64,000 nt of DNA. It comes from Nemophila menziesii. Taxonomy: Eukaryota; Streptophyta; Magnoliopsida; Boraginales; Hydrophyllaceae. This document shows positions 32,794-45,320 of this stretch, piece by piece. Under the pieces are notes generated by a model, which did no database searches, was not told where the DNA came from, and saw nothing but the letters and a program-made list of their open reading frames with translations. The position numbers were made by a program, and so were the translations under genes. The DNA lies in assembly GCA_029959085.1 (NCBI GenBank), contig JARWIR010000003.1, positions 28,349,505 to 28,413,504 of the forward strand, given 5' to 3'. The stretch's first letter is position 1. Every line of letters starts with the position of its first letter.

Positions 32794-34605
32794 TGGTGTG
32801 GCCTAATGTGTGATAAAAAGATGTATAAAATAAGTGCAAATAAACACCCTAAGCTAACACGGTTCTGCAAGTATACAGATCGTATGCAAGTTTTAATGAA
32901 TAAGTAAGATTCGTTCCTCAGGGACTACGAAGGTTAAGAAGAACTTATGCAAATTATTCAAGTGCAGATATTACCGATAGAAAAGATAATACGCTAGTAG
33001 GAAGAAGAGATAGACAAATATTTATTTGGTTTTCTAATAAATAAACTAAACTAATGAACTAAAGACAAAAAATAAATAAAAGAAAAGAAAAGAAGATAGT
33101 ATGAAAGTCTAGCTTGAGTTATTAGCATGCAATCCCCACTAGTTTTGCCGTTCTAAACATGTAAGGGTAAATTATGTAGTATTTCCCTAATCGGTCCCAA
33201 TATGCTATCGGTAGTTTAAAATAGGATTTACCTGTGTCAATAAGGCTTCCTAAGCAAACTTTTCATGTAATTGGTAAAGAGTCACAAGACTCAACTTTTC
33301 ATGTAATTGGTAAAGAGATAGACAAATATTTATTTGGTTTTCTAATAAATAAACTAAACTAATGAACTAAAGACAAAAAATAAATAAAAGAAAAGAAAAG
33401 AAGATAGTATGAAAGTCTAGCTTGAGTTATTAGCATGCAATCCCCACTAGTTTTGCCGTTCTAAACATGTAAGGGTAAATTATGTAGTATTTCCCTAATC
33501 GGTCCCAATATGCTATCGGTAGTTTAAAATAGGATTTACCTGTGTCAATAAGGCTTCCTAAGCAAACTTTTCATGTAATTGGTAAAGAGTCACAAGACTC
33601 AACCATAGTGATTATCTAGATAGGTTGGGTTGTCAGATCAGACCTAATACTAGACGTTATGTGCTAAACATGCAATTAAACACCGTTGTCAATGGTGACC
33701 TAATTACTAGATGGTAATTCTATATGGGCGCGCATCCACAAGAACACAGAATATAAATTCAAACACATAAACAGAGAATAAAAACTATAATTCAATTTAA
33801 AACATTAAGTTCCCAAATTAGATAGATGTCAATCAAAACTAGGGTTCATACATATATGCTAAACACTCAAACTAAAAGGAATTAATTCATACAAAGAAGG
33901 GAAGAGAAAAGAATTACAAAATAAAAGGTTGAAGGAGACATAGTTGTTGCACAGCTCCCTCCAGACTTCTTCTCTTGTGTTGCAGCTTCCTCTTGGCCTT
34001 AAGGTCTGGCCAAGGATGATTTAAGAGTGTTAAGAGGCTGTATTTATAGGGTATAGGTTGACCTAATTCGTTTCTTGGAGATAACTTCAAGTAATGGGCT
34101 CCTGGCCCAACCCAAATTCGTAAGATAAACACTGCTGCGTTGTTTTGAGTGTATCTTCTTCGTTATTGGTCGGATTTTGCTCCACAAGATACCAAAAGAA
34201 TCGCAACAGAATTATCTAGGCCCATTTGAAGGAAATTACCAAATTCGGCCTATTTCTTAGGTAAAAACACCAATCTTTGGACGTGTACTGCAGAATCCCA
34301 GATTTAGGCAGCTTTTCCTTTTCCTATTTACACCCAGTTTCCTTCTATCTCCAATTTCCATGTATATCTCTTTCCATAAGTTGTAATCTTTGACTTGGAC
34401 TCTAATTAATCTCCATAATTATCTTTAAAGCTTCACACTAAATAAACAATTAAACCCAATATGCTCTAAAAATAATAATTCTACAAATCAAGACTCAAAA
34501 TAGGAAAGTGCACTAAATTAAGCTAAAATCAACCTATAGACTAATAAATAAGCCTAAAATGATGTCTCTGAAGTATATTTAACTATCACAAATGAGGAGA
34601 CATCA
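32794..34605. mobile_element. Solo LTR inserted in the inverted-repeat element
   Basis: The unit begins TGGTGTGGCCTAATG and ends GAGGAGACATCA, with a perfect 5-bp duplication TTTAC on both sides (32789-32793 and 34606-34610). Removing it rejoins the left arm of the surrounding inverted-repeat element in register, which supports the boundaries. It contains a 308-bp tandem duplication and no pol or gag motif. Confidence 0.75.
33006..33602 (+). repeat. 308-bp tandem duplication
   Basis: The segment starting AGAGATAGACAAATATTT at 33006 is repeated from 33314 without any difference that I could see, through to CACAAGACTCAAC (33294 and 33602). The 19 bp between the two copies, TTTTCATGTAATTGGTAA plus one base, repeats sequence found inside each copy. 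This suggests unequal exchange or slippage at that short homology. Confidence 0.85.
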
Positions 34606-35252
34606 TTTACCCTAATTTCAGGAAAACTCCATTTGGTCTAAAAACTGCAAGAAACTCCCACGTGGTCTAAATTAATTGGCACAAAACCCCTTTCGATTAA
34701 CTTCCTTGCCAAAAATGTAATTCAGGTGTATTAATGTCATTATATATTGTATATTCTAAGTTATTAAAATATTAAATGGTCGAAATACGTTAAATTTGTT
34801 TTTAGGGGGTATTTTGTGATTATTTATTATAAATTATTTAAGGTACTGAATGACAATTATATTAAATATTGAATATTTTAGAGAATCATTTAGCCATCTA
34901 ATACCTTGAAAACTTAAAGTATATAATGTACAATCGCGTCAATGCACTTGAAGTACTATATTAACAAGAAAAATGATAAAAAAAAAAAGGGTTTCATGCC
35001 TATTATTTTAGACCACATGTGGGGTTTCATGCAGTTTTTAGAGCACGTGGGGTTTTCCTAACATTAGGTATACCACATGGGGTTAGGTAATTCACCCATT
35101 GAGGAAATAGAACAAAAACCTAGCATGCACAAAAAGTAAAGAGATAAGGAAGAGAAAACGAACACGAATTCTAGAGTGTTTCATCTCATGTAGGCTTAGT
35201 CCACTACCGAAAATCTATGCACCCTTAGGATTTGGAAAGATCTTCCATTCAT

Positions 35253-37420
35253 TATATCATATAATTTTGTTCATTACAATCAAGGGAGCAAGATCATAAC
35301 AAGAGGAAGATTGGGAGAAGTTTTCACATCTTCAAATCTTCAAATATTCATCCTTTCATAACATAAAAAATTGTAATTTTCTTTTCCTTCTTTTTTTGTT
35401 TATCCTTGTATGTTAATTGCTATCATGCTTTCCGTTCCAATTAACATGGGCTAAATTTCCTTGATTTTAGTATTAAAGAGGAAACCATAGGTTTATTTAA
35501 TTAGGAAATTATATATAATTAGGGGATTTATGCTTAATTGAGATTGAATATATCATGTTTCTCTTTATAATGCATCAAGTTTGTTTAATTATTTTGGTCA
35601 CTTAATTTATTAATCCTCATCCATTAATTACTCCTGGGAGAGCGGGTTATTTGTAGAAATAGGTAACTGAGAGTACATTTGTTCTAATGAAGCAAATGTT
35701 ATATGTAGATGCATAGCCGCGATACGGGTAGGTGATTTTATAGTTTTTTAGGGTACCTTGGTTCATTGCTCCATTTCCTTAAGAGTATTACATAATCACC
35801 CGAAAGGGGTTTAGAGTGAGTTTTGAATCCCGATTAGTTTGTTTTGTCAATCTTGCCCTTATTAAATTAATTTTTTCCAATTAGAGACCTTAGATGGAAT
35901 CGATTATCCCAAACTCACATTTCTCCCTTCAATATCTTTATTTCTATCTTGTAGTCCTTTAATGCTTCTTAGTTGTTTGCTTCTAGTCGTTTAAATTTTG
36001 TAGTTTTTCAACATTGTCCCAAATATCCTTTCTCCTTTTATTGCTCATAAGGGATTATTCAAACCAATTTAATTCACGATTTAACCTTACTAATCCTTTG
36101 AAAGACGATATATTTTTATTGCTCTATTACTTCTTCAATTTGTACACTTGCAGAGAGACAACCCGCGTGATAGGAGGGAATACTTACCACCATTACTTGC
36201 ATCCCAGTAAAGATATATTTTACAATTAGACCAGAATCTTCAAACCGATGCCACAGATTATCCGAGGAGTTAGAAGTTGAATGACAAACAGTTGGAAATC
36301 TCTCGAAAAGACGAACAAGTGAAAAAAATTGAGCACGATTTAGAGTCCAGGTGATGAAGGTATGCTCTCTTTTGTGGGTCGAAAGTCACTACTTTGTGCC
36401 AATACATGAATATTACATCGGGTTAGCCTTCTTAGAGAGTTTAACCCATATAGAAACCCACTTAAGTGAGGCCCACAAATTTTGTTGGCTATATAAGGCT
36501 TTCTTTATCATTATATTGTATAATTTCATTCATTACAATTAAGGGAGCAAGAGCATAACAGGAGGAAACTTAGGAGAAATCTTTATATCTTCAACACGTC
36601 GAAATTTATCCTTTCACAACATAAAATTTTGTAACTTTATTTTCCTTTATTATTGTATCTTAATTCAATTATCATTCTTTCCATTCCAATTAACATGATC
36701 TAAATTTTGTTGAGTTTGGGATCAAATAGGAAACCCTAGTTTTATTTAACTAGGCAATTATATGTAATTACATCTTTATGCTTAATGAGATTGAATATAT
36801 CATGATTCTTTTCATCTTGCATTTGAATTGTGATAAATTATTTTGGACACTCAATTGATTAACTCTAATCCATAAATTACACTTAGGAGACGGTATATAG
36901 GTTGAATTATGTATTTGTGAGTGCATTTGGTCTAATAAATTGAAAAATCATATGTAGATGCATAGACGCGATATGGGTAAGTGATTTTATCACTTTTTAG
37001 GGTATCTCGATTTATCCGAAAGGAACTCCATTGCCTTGAGAGTAGCACCTAATGAGCTAGAAAAGGTTCAGAGTGGTTTTTGAATCTTGATTAGTGTGAA
37101 TTATCAATCTTACCCTTATTGAATAAATTTTCCATATTAGAAAACTTGGATGGGATCGATCATCCCATGCCCACTTATCTCCTTTATAGATTTTATGTTT
37201 TCACTTTAGTCTTTGTAATTCTTGTCAATTGTTTACACTTTAGTTCTTTACTTTCATAGTAGTTTAACTCAATTCCTAACTCCTTCCCCTGTTTGTTTTC
37301 ATCACAACGAATCATAGGAACCAAGCTATAACACAATATTAACCTTTCTAATTCTTTGGTGACAATGTATTTCTATTAATCTATTACTTAGTCAATTCGT
37401 ACACTAGCAGAGAGACAACA
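35253..37420 (+). repeat. Two diverged direct repeats, probably LTRs of an Athila-like Gypsy element
   Basis: Sequence from about 35253 to 36166 recurs at about 36510 to 37420 with clear but imperfect similarity. Shared phrases include CATTACAAT, AAGGGAGCAAGA, TTCCAATTAACATG, GAATATATCATG and GCAGAGAGACAAC at the end. About 270-340 bp separate them. After the second copy comes TTTTTGGCACCGTTTCC, like the sequence that follows the 5' LTR in Athila/Tat-type elements. It may be a 3' LTR of one element next to the 5' LTR of another, or a rearranged pair. Confidence 0.6.
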
Positions 37421-37430
37421 AGTTTTTGGC

Positions 37431-39230
37431 ACCGTTTCCATGATTAGATAGTTTAGTTTTGTTTTTCGATGTGTTAGATTTTACACTTGCTTGGTTATAA
37501 TTATCCCTAGGTACAAGGTGTTTGGTGCATGCTTTAGAATCTTGAAAGATTGTTTTGGACACAAAGAAAGACAAAAATATAAAGAATAGATTAATAAGCT
37601 GGTTCGAGTATTGATATGGAAGGTTACAGAATGTGCAACTTCAAGTTGAGGATTTTAACGTAGGAGTTCAAGATCAAGTGGATCCACAAGTGAATCTTCC
37701 TCAAGTGCCTGAAGTTCAAAAATGAAATGGGCCTCAAGTTCAAATTTAACAAGGACAATTTGGTGGCATAAACAACAACAATAATTCCCCCTATATGAAC
37801 CAAGAAGGGTTCCAATATCAATAACTCGTGTATATTTTAACCACCAGTTCAAGGTTTACAATATCACTTGCCTCCATTTGAGATCCACCCAACCGAGATT
37901 CAAGCCACAAGATTCAAACCCGATCTAGGAATATTGAATCAATTTATGAATTATGTAATCTATAGTGTAGCGGCACATGAATTAACCTGAGAGTTGTGCA
38001 AAATTTATACAAACTTATGATGCTTATGTGCCTCAAGGTGTCACGAGGGAACAAATATATAAATCTATGTTTTCTTTCTTCATGATCTGAGAGGCTAGTG
38101 AGTGGTTGGGTCTTTAGCCAACTTGGATGCTATATCCTTAGGAATAAATTCAAAATGAATTTTTTATCGCTATTATCCACATAGCATGTGAGGTAAAGTT
38201 CAAAAGGATCTTGCATCTTTTAAACAAAATCAAGGTGAGTCTCTTGTTAAGAGATGGAATCGATTTCAATCTCTTTTGAAGAAATGCCCAAATCATGGGT
38301 ATAATGTGGACATGCAAATTGTTATGTACTATAAAACTATTAATACTTATCTAATGGAGATTCTAGATGTTGTTTGTGGAGGGGGATTCATGATGATTCT
38401 CCCTAATCATGCACTTGTGGTGATGGATTAAACTGTGAAGAACGGGAATGAGTTGGAAACCTTCAAGGACACTCATTCATAGATCAAATCGAAGTACTCT
38501 CTGAGTAGATTACTAAGTGGCTATTAATACAAAATTAGAGGCAATTAAAATTCAACTAAATCTTATAAATTTTCATCAGAATCAAGAGGACCATGATAGT
38601 ATGCAAGTGATACAAAATGTTGGTGTTTATCAAGTGTGTGGTAAGGAGGAGCATTTGTGGGAAAAGTGTATATGAAATCCAAAATCGGTTTAGTACTTGG
38701 GTAATCGAGGTAGTTATCAAAGTGGTCAAAATTATCAACACCAAAGTAACCAATACCGAGAAAATCAAAATAAGCATTCATGTTTCAAAGGTCAAATGCT
38801 AAAAGTCAATTTCAAGTGAGACCTCTAAAAATTCAATACCAAGGTGGACAATATTATGGGGACTACACCAATTCACAACCCATCTACAAGTTTATGCAGG
38901 TAATTTCGCTCAAAAGGTTCTCCCATCATATCCAAATGAAGGTAAAAGTAAGTTAGAGAAATCAATCAACAAATTTATGATGGTTGTGGGTGAGAAGATT
39001 GTTAAAACCGATGAGACTCTGAACTTACACATGACAACTTTAAACATACTGGATCAAAAAATGTATCAACTCACCAAGCTTTGCTAGCTTGACCTCAAGG
39101 TCAACCCCCGAGGATCACTCAAGGTACGGATGATGATGTCAACTTACATCAAAATAGGGATTTTAATCTTGATTAGGAATCGTGTAATATCGCAGAGATT
39201 TGAAGTGGGAAAGTAGTTGCCCCACCACTA
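37431..39230 (+). pseudogene. Decayed Athila-like Gypsy gag
   Basis: Pieced together on the plus strand: around 38230-38310 the sequence reads SLVKRWNRFQSLLKKCPNHG, matching the plant Gypsy gag motif ESLYEAWERFKELLRKCPHHG. Around 38370-38420 it reads VVCGGGFMM, like the DAAAGGALM motif. Around 38625-38670 a zinc knuckle reads VCGKEEHLWEKC (Cys, then His and Cys at retroviral spacing; the first Cys is replaced). Stops and frameshifts are frequent. The order after the LTR-like repeat agrees with a 5' LTR-gag arrangement. Confidence 0.75.
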
Positions 39231-39347
39231 AGTTTGACAAGTATTATTTTTCGAAGTGGGATAATAGTGAGAGATTATCATGTATTAATTTGAGATAGTT
39301 GCATTTGTTTTTTGTTGCTATCGTAAACTTTCGACCCTAGGTATTTG

Positions 39348-39520
39348 CAGGGCCGGCCCGAGAAACTAAAATATGCTTAGTTATCTAAATCAAGATTTAT
39401 TTTTTGGGCCTTTTTTAACTATAAAAAATTTATATTTATAAAATTGGGGCCCTTTTTTATAAAGAAAAAAATGGGGCCTAAGGCGGCCGCCTTGGTGGCC
39501 TTACCCAAGGGCCGGCCCTG
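39348..39520. mobile_element. hAT-type MITE with CAGGGCCGGCCC ends
   Basis: The ends CAGGGCCGGCCCGAG and CAAGGGCCGGCCCTG are inverted repeats, and the flanks carry a perfect 8-bp duplication GGTATTTG (39340-39347 and 39521-39528). These are the standard marks of hAT elements. The interior is AT-rich and non-coding. Confidence 0.9.
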
Positions 39521-39528
39521 GGTATTTG

Positions 39529-40706
39529 ACTTCTTGTATAGTGTACCGTTTCTTTTTTTCTTTATTAATATAACCATTACCCAACAAAAACAATCACCAA
39601 CTCAATCATTATCGAAAATGTAATTTCTGTAAATCTTATAAACCCACCTATCCAAGATTCATCTGGACTGCATGGTTGGAACGAAAATATAAATCCAAAT
39701 TCTTTTTATAAGTAAATGTCCTAAACAAAATTTTGATTCCCTATTGTATACTAGTCATTGTGCCTCATATATTTATATTTCAGCTAATTCTCATTAATAT
39801 TATAAACTTTTATAGTTTTCTGCATTTAATGGCATAGTTACTGGACTCCAAATATCTTCATAGCCAGTTTTAAACTTCAATTTTCCCATTTAGTTTTTTC
39901 TCTACCTCCTGCCACTTAATAAAAAATAAATAACAAAACCCGTACATCATGGGCTACTTGTACACATTTGAACAAAAAAAAAAAGAAAAAAAAGACTACT
40001 AGTACAAGCTACTGTATAACGTAACCATTTGTTTTTTCCTTTTCTTGTCATTAATCCCCAGCTACAAAACAAAGCTATTTATAGTAAATAAAAGTTATTT
40101 TCTCACTACTAAATAATGAGGAAACACGCTAATGCAAAAGTCCTTAATATAGTCAGTCAATTTCATCACCCAACGGCTAACTTTGGACTTTTGGTTAGTA
40201 CATTTCATGACGTACATTTTTTAGCCTTTGGGTCCCTCATACCTTTCTTTCTCTTGTAAGCTTCCCAGAAGCTTAATTGATACAGATCACCCACCGCTTC
40301 CGCTACGTTCCTCTCTCTCAATCTCCTCTTATATTTACTCTCTCCCACCTCTTCTTTTTCTTCTCCACTTTCTTCTTTACCTTCTTTGAGATAAAACGAT
40401 TCTCTGCAGTTAAACTTTATTCCTTCTTTTTCATAGACTTTTTCTTTCCCAAAAGGTAACAGACCTAGCACAACTAAAGTGGTGGTCTTCCACTTTTCAA
40501 GTCTCAACACCCAAACAAAGATTAATTTCTTCCAGTTAAAAAATCTCTAACCCCAAAAAGCACACATACACGATACAACACTTTTTTTATCTAAATATAA
40601 TTAACTTTTTCTCACCCTTTAAATAGACAGCATAACTTATCCAATCTAGTAGAAATTAATCTTTAGTCTTCACAACGGTCTTTTTTCTCCCAAGAGGCAA
40701 GAAAAG
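39529..40706 (+). promoter_or_regulatory. Upstream region of the GH17 gene with a TATA-like box
   Basis: This AT-rich region is free of recognisable transposons after the hAT MITE. TTTAAATA at 40618-40625 lies about 82 bp before the start codon and is the best TATA candidate. A pyrimidine-rich stretch at 40310-40450 is notable; short frames there are not convincing genes. Confidence 0.4.
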
Positions 40707-42449
40707 ATGTGTATACTTTCTCTTCTTCTGCTGTCTCTCATTTCTGTAGCTAGTAAGTTCACAACCATCACTCGTCTGACTTTAATCCTTTTTATTTATA
40801 CCGATTGATTAATTTTACTTGTTTTTCAATATGCAGGTGCAGATATCTCAAGCAAGGTAGGAATATGTTATGGTCAACTAGGCAACAATTTACCAACTCC
40901 ATCAAGATCAGTTCAGCTCATTAATGGCCTTAAAGCAAACAGAGTCAAAATCTACGATGCAAATCCAAAAATTCTGAAAGCTTTAAAAGGTACAAATCTT
41001 CAAGTATCAGTTATGGTTCCAAATGAGCTCATCACGAATATATCTTCAAACCAATCCTTAGCTAACCAATGGGTCCATACCAATGTTGTACCATTTTACC
41101 CTCACACAAAAATACGTTACCTCCTAGTAGGAAACGAAATACTAAGCAACCCACCTAATACCACTTGGTTTAATCTCGTACCTGCGATGCGTAAGATTCG
41201 CTACTCAATCAAGAAATTTGGTCTTAATAAAATCAAAGTCGGTACACCATTAGCTATGGATGCTTTGGAATCTTCATTTCCACCCTCTAACGGCACGTTT
41301 AGATCTGACGTTAGTCACAAAGTTATTAAACCGTTATTACAATTTTTAAATCATACCAAGTCATACTTTTTCCTAGATGTGTATACTTATTTCCCATGGT
41401 CATCTGAACCTAAAAATATTAATCTAGACTATGCATTATTAGAGCCCACAAATATTACTTACACAGATCCTCATTCAAATTTAACCTACACTAATTTATT
41501 GGATCAAATGCTTGATTCGGTATATTTTGCCATGGAGAGACTCGGGTACCCGGATATCCGTTTATTCATAGCGGAAACGGGCTGGCCCAATGGTGGTGAT
41601 ATAGATCAAATCGGTGGGAATATTTACAATGCTGCCACTTATAACCGGAATGTGATCAAGAAAGTTACGACTAAACCACCAGTGGGAACACCGGCTAGAC
41701 CAGGGGTAATTTTGCCTACTATTATCTTTGCTTTGTATAACGAGAATCAAAAAACAGGTCCGGGTACGGAGCGACATTTTGGATCGTTGTACCCAAATGG
41801 GACTAACGTGTATGAGATTGATTTGTCGGGTAAAACTTTGGAGTCAAAATACAAGGCATTGCCAAAACCAACAAATAATGAACCATACAAGGGAAAGATT
41901 TGGTGTGTGGTGGCTAAAGGAGCGAATAAAACAGAGGTGGCAGGGGCGTTAGAGTATGCTTGTGGGCAAGGTAATCAAACATGTAATGCTATTAGACCAG
42001 GAGGAAAGTGTTACAAACCAAATTCATTGATTTGGCATGCAAGTTATGCTTTTAGTTCTTATTGGTCTCAGCTTAAGAGCATTGGTGCAACATGTAACTT
42101 CAACGGCCTTGCTACTAAAACCGCCAAGGATCCAAGTAAGTAAAATTAATTATTAAATACTCAAAATTTTACTTTTCAGTATAGTGTGTTACATTTATAA
42201 TTGTCGGCTAATATCCAAATAGTGTAGATGTGGTTTAGAACTATAAATGTCCGGACCTACATAAAAAAGAAATTGACAGAGCCGTTGGCCATTTTCTCGT
42301 AGTGGAGAATAATATAGTCCACTCATACTATGTGAAAAAGCTAGAAGTATTATTTAAGTATATTTTTTTAAAAGTTAAAACTAATTTTGTTAATGTTTGT
42401 CTTGTTTGTAGGTTATAGATCTTGCAAGTTTCCAGGTGTTACTCTTTGA
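40707..42449 (+). CDS. GH17 glucan endo-1,3-beta-glucosidase with X8/CBM43 domain, 3 exons
   Basis: Exons 40707-40752, 40837-42135 and 42412-42449 (GT-AG introns) give a 1383-nt frame, 460 residues. The first exon encodes the signal peptide (MCILSLLLLSLISVA), a common layout in this family. Mature GH17 starts with IGVCYG-like GICYGQLGNNLP. The proton donor is Glu116 in LLVGNEIL and the nucleophile Glu262 in FIAETGWPNGGD; both are intact. The X8 domain (about 370-452) has WCVVAKG, the Cys pattern and YAFSSYW, and ends DPSYRSCKFPGVTL. The enzyme should be secreted and cut callose-type beta-1,3-glucan in the cell wall, with X8 binding glucan. No C-terminal hydrophobic GPI signal is seen. If the second intron were retained, the protein would end one codon after DPS, so the third exon matters for the last Cys. 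Confidence 0.93.
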
Positions 42450-42827
42450 AGAACCAACAAACCGACGATGGTGGAGAAAATTCCAATATAATCATTAAAT
42501 AATTTGATTCAACTTCGGTGTCCATTTTGGTTTCCCAATTTAGGCTAGGAAATAATCAATCATTATTTTTACGAAATTTTCATAAATTTGGACTTTTCCA
42601 AGCACGGCAAAACTTTGGAACAGACTTGTGATAGGAACACATATTGGCCCCCAAATCAATTGTTCTAGTCGTTTAACGTTATGATGACGCTATTTTTTAA
42701 TTATATTTTTGTTTGCTCTAGTACAATTCTTATGTCGATTCTAGTTGAAAGAAAAATATTGAGCAAATTTTAGTAATGTTAGCACTTATACCATATTTAT
42801 GTTCAAATATTTTTATCTATTAATTTT

Positions 42828-44584
42828 GGGTCATTAATGATATAAGGCCCATGTTAGGATCAACTTTATAAAAAACAGCCTATAACCCAACTATTAGTTG
42901 GGTTTCAACTAATAGCCCAACTATTCCTAAATAGCCCAAAAATACCCTCTATATAAACCCACCCACCCCTCCCTTTTCTTCTCCAAAAACAGACCCGAAC
43001 CCCCCTCCCCTCCATTCCCTCTCTGATCCAAGCAACCCACCCCTACAATCAGACCCACCAACCCCACCCACCACCGCCCCTAAAATCAGATCCACCACCG
43101 CCTCTATAATCAGACCCACCCCAACCAAGCAAACCACCCAGCGCCGCCACTGCAATCAGACCCATCCAAACCCCAAAAAAAGCAATCCACCACCACCTTC
43201 CGCCAGTAGCCATGGCATCACCATCAGCACCATCTATGGCCTCTCCGCCGTCGAGGCTGAGCTGGAGAAGGAGGCTGAAGAACCAGTCCACCACCACCAA
43301 TAAACTGCTTCAGGTGATAACCCACCACCAATCCACCGCCACCCATAGGCCGGAGACCACCCACATCCCTACCATTCATATCACCTAAAAACCTACCAAG
43401 ATCGGACCTCAGCAACACCACCAACGCGATTCGAATCACACACTGAAACCCTACCCAGAACGGACCTCAGCACCACCAACGAGATTCGACTCACCACCCA
43501 CCACCCACCACCATCAACCATCCACCAGCAGCCACAAACATTCGAAACCCAACTGTTCACCTCCATTCGAACCAAAATCCTTCACCACTGCTCAGCACCA
43601 TCAACAACCGTCTGTTGACATCCTTCGAACCCCCGACCCATTATGGTGGTATTCGTGGTGGGTGCAAACCATCCCGTAATGGGTCCAGACCATTAGCAGC
43701 AGCACGTGATATGGGGCCAGCCCAGAAGCAGCAGCAACACGACATGGGCCAGACCATCAGCAGCGGCACCCAGGTAATTGTCCAGCCCACTACCACATCA
43801 GTAAGGGTCCAGGCGCCACATCGATCAATTCTGCAGCCCATACACCATTGAAGCCCATATATACATGGGTCCAGCCCCCCAATCAATTCTGCAGCCCATC
43901 GAAATCTCCACCAAAATCACCACCCAAATCACCTACTCCAAAAGCATCTTCAGCAGCCCCATTAAGCGTGTGATTAGTTGGGTTTTGTTTTGTTTTGAAT
44001 TTGTAATCCATTTCAATGAATTGTTTTGTTTAAATTGTTTTGTATTCCTTTCTTGTTTATGTTTCTCCTCAACTGCGGTTTTGTATTCCAAATCTCGCTA
44101 ATCAGACTATTCATTCATGTCAAAAAAATCTTGTGTTTCTTCAATTCAAGTTTTGCTAGGTAATTTTAATTGTTCTTGTCAAGGATATTTTCAATTAGTT
44201 GTTAATGCATAGCATTGTTTTCTTGTTGTGATTCTTGTTTGGTTTTGTTCATTTTGTTTTGGTTTTGATTTGCAATGCTAGTATTGTTTGGTATTGATTT
44301 GTAATGCTAGTACTGTGTTTGATCAATTTTGTTTGGTTTTTGTTTGGTTATGTATAGTATGGGTGCAGCCCCATCGAGATTTGTTTGGTTATATATATGA
44401 TGGGAGCAGCCCCATCGAGTTTAAAAGCGATATGGGTCGCGGGTGCGTACCCAATACGGGAAGGGGTAAAAAAGACAAACACCCTAACTAGAAAGTTAGA
44501 AAATGGCTTTAAAATATAAAAAAGCCTAACTAGGATGTATAATATAAATATACAGCCAACTAGGCTGTATAAAGTAATTTCCTC
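42828..44584 (-). mobile_element. Mutator-like non-autonomous element, copy B
   Basis: The ends GGGTCATTAATG and GTAATTTCCTC (reversed GAGGAAATTAC) are flanked by a perfect 9-bp duplication ATTAATTTT (42819-42827 and 44585-44593). Orientation is reversed relative to copy A: the C-rich block (42950-43620) comes first, then the palindrome-like motifs (for example near 43677, 43708, 43870, 44360, 44400, 44430-44455). No transposase is encoded. It begins 378 bp after the GH17 stop codon. Confidence 0.85.
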
Positions 44585-45320
44585 ATTAATTTTTTGTTTC
44601 TGGATCATTTATTAATAATTAAGTGAATAGTCAGTGGGAGTACGACCATGTGCCGTTCCCATGATTGTCGAATATTGAGAGGTATTATTTGGTGAAAAAG
44701 ATAGATACGGTTTGAATGTACAAGTTGAAAAATTATAGTTTCAAAAAACATATCGTACAAAAAATTATGAATTGTTTGTATTTAGATTATAAAAATAATA
44801 ATAATAATAAATATTAAAGGAATGAAAAAGAAAATGATAATTGTGTTTGGATTACTAAAATATTAATAAAAAAATAATAATTGATTAAAAAATCATTTAT
44901 TTAGATTTACATTATAAAAGGCTTTGAGGAAAGGTGATTTGAAGGTTAATAATAGAAGGCTGAAAATCTAGAATTTAGATATTTTATTATGAAGCAAAGG
45001 TTTTTTACTGACAATGATATGATGAGTAAGAATTGTACTGATAAAGAGACGGCTGAGTCTGTAGTGATTGCTACTATAGAGGTTTGTGGGATTGATCAGA
45101 CTCAATTCCACAATGAGCCATGATACATCTTGCCTTGGAACGTTCAGGGGTTGGCACACCCCTAGCGGTCCAAATCCTAGTGGATATTTGCTCAAGATAT
45201 TGACCTGAGGTAGATTTTCTATCTGGAACTAAGAATGCTTTCTCAACTCTTAATTAAAGTTGCAGAATTTATTAAAATGACCTTTATCACGACAGTTGAA
45301 CCCGTAAGGGTGAGTGGGGG

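Larger units (their letters stand above)
32763..35096. mobile_element. Element with about 110-bp terminal inverted repeats, split by an LTR
   Basis: With the LTR at 32794-34605 left out, the left arm has GGTAAATT...CCCATGTGGT, CTAATTTCAGGAAAACTCC and CTAAAAACTGCAAGAAAC. The reversed right arm has GGTGAATTACC...CCCATGTGGT, CTAATGTTAGGAAAACCCC and CTAAAAACTGCATGAAAC. This similarity over roughly 110 bp defines a foldback or Mutator-type non-autonomous element of about 520 bp. The flanks show only an approximate duplication (ATTAGGAAA and TTGAGGAAA). Confidence 0.65.
32470..35250 (+). mobile_element. Old LTR-like sequence interrupted by nested insertions
   Basis: The segment at about 32485-32760 starts with GTCGTAAAGGAAGGGTGAATAG, a diverged match to the start of the solo LTR at 23965. 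After the inserted element it appears to resume at about 35097, where GTAAAGAGATAAGGAAGAGA and a later ACCCTTAGGATTTGG resemble the part of that LTR around 24245-24335. The similarity is weak, so the outer limits are approximate. Confidence 0.45.

Noticed and set aside
40205..40510. 101-codon minus-strand frame upstream of the GH17 gene
   Set aside because: Lys/Glu-rich translation of a pyrimidine-rich promoter stretch; no domain and no splice or start context support.
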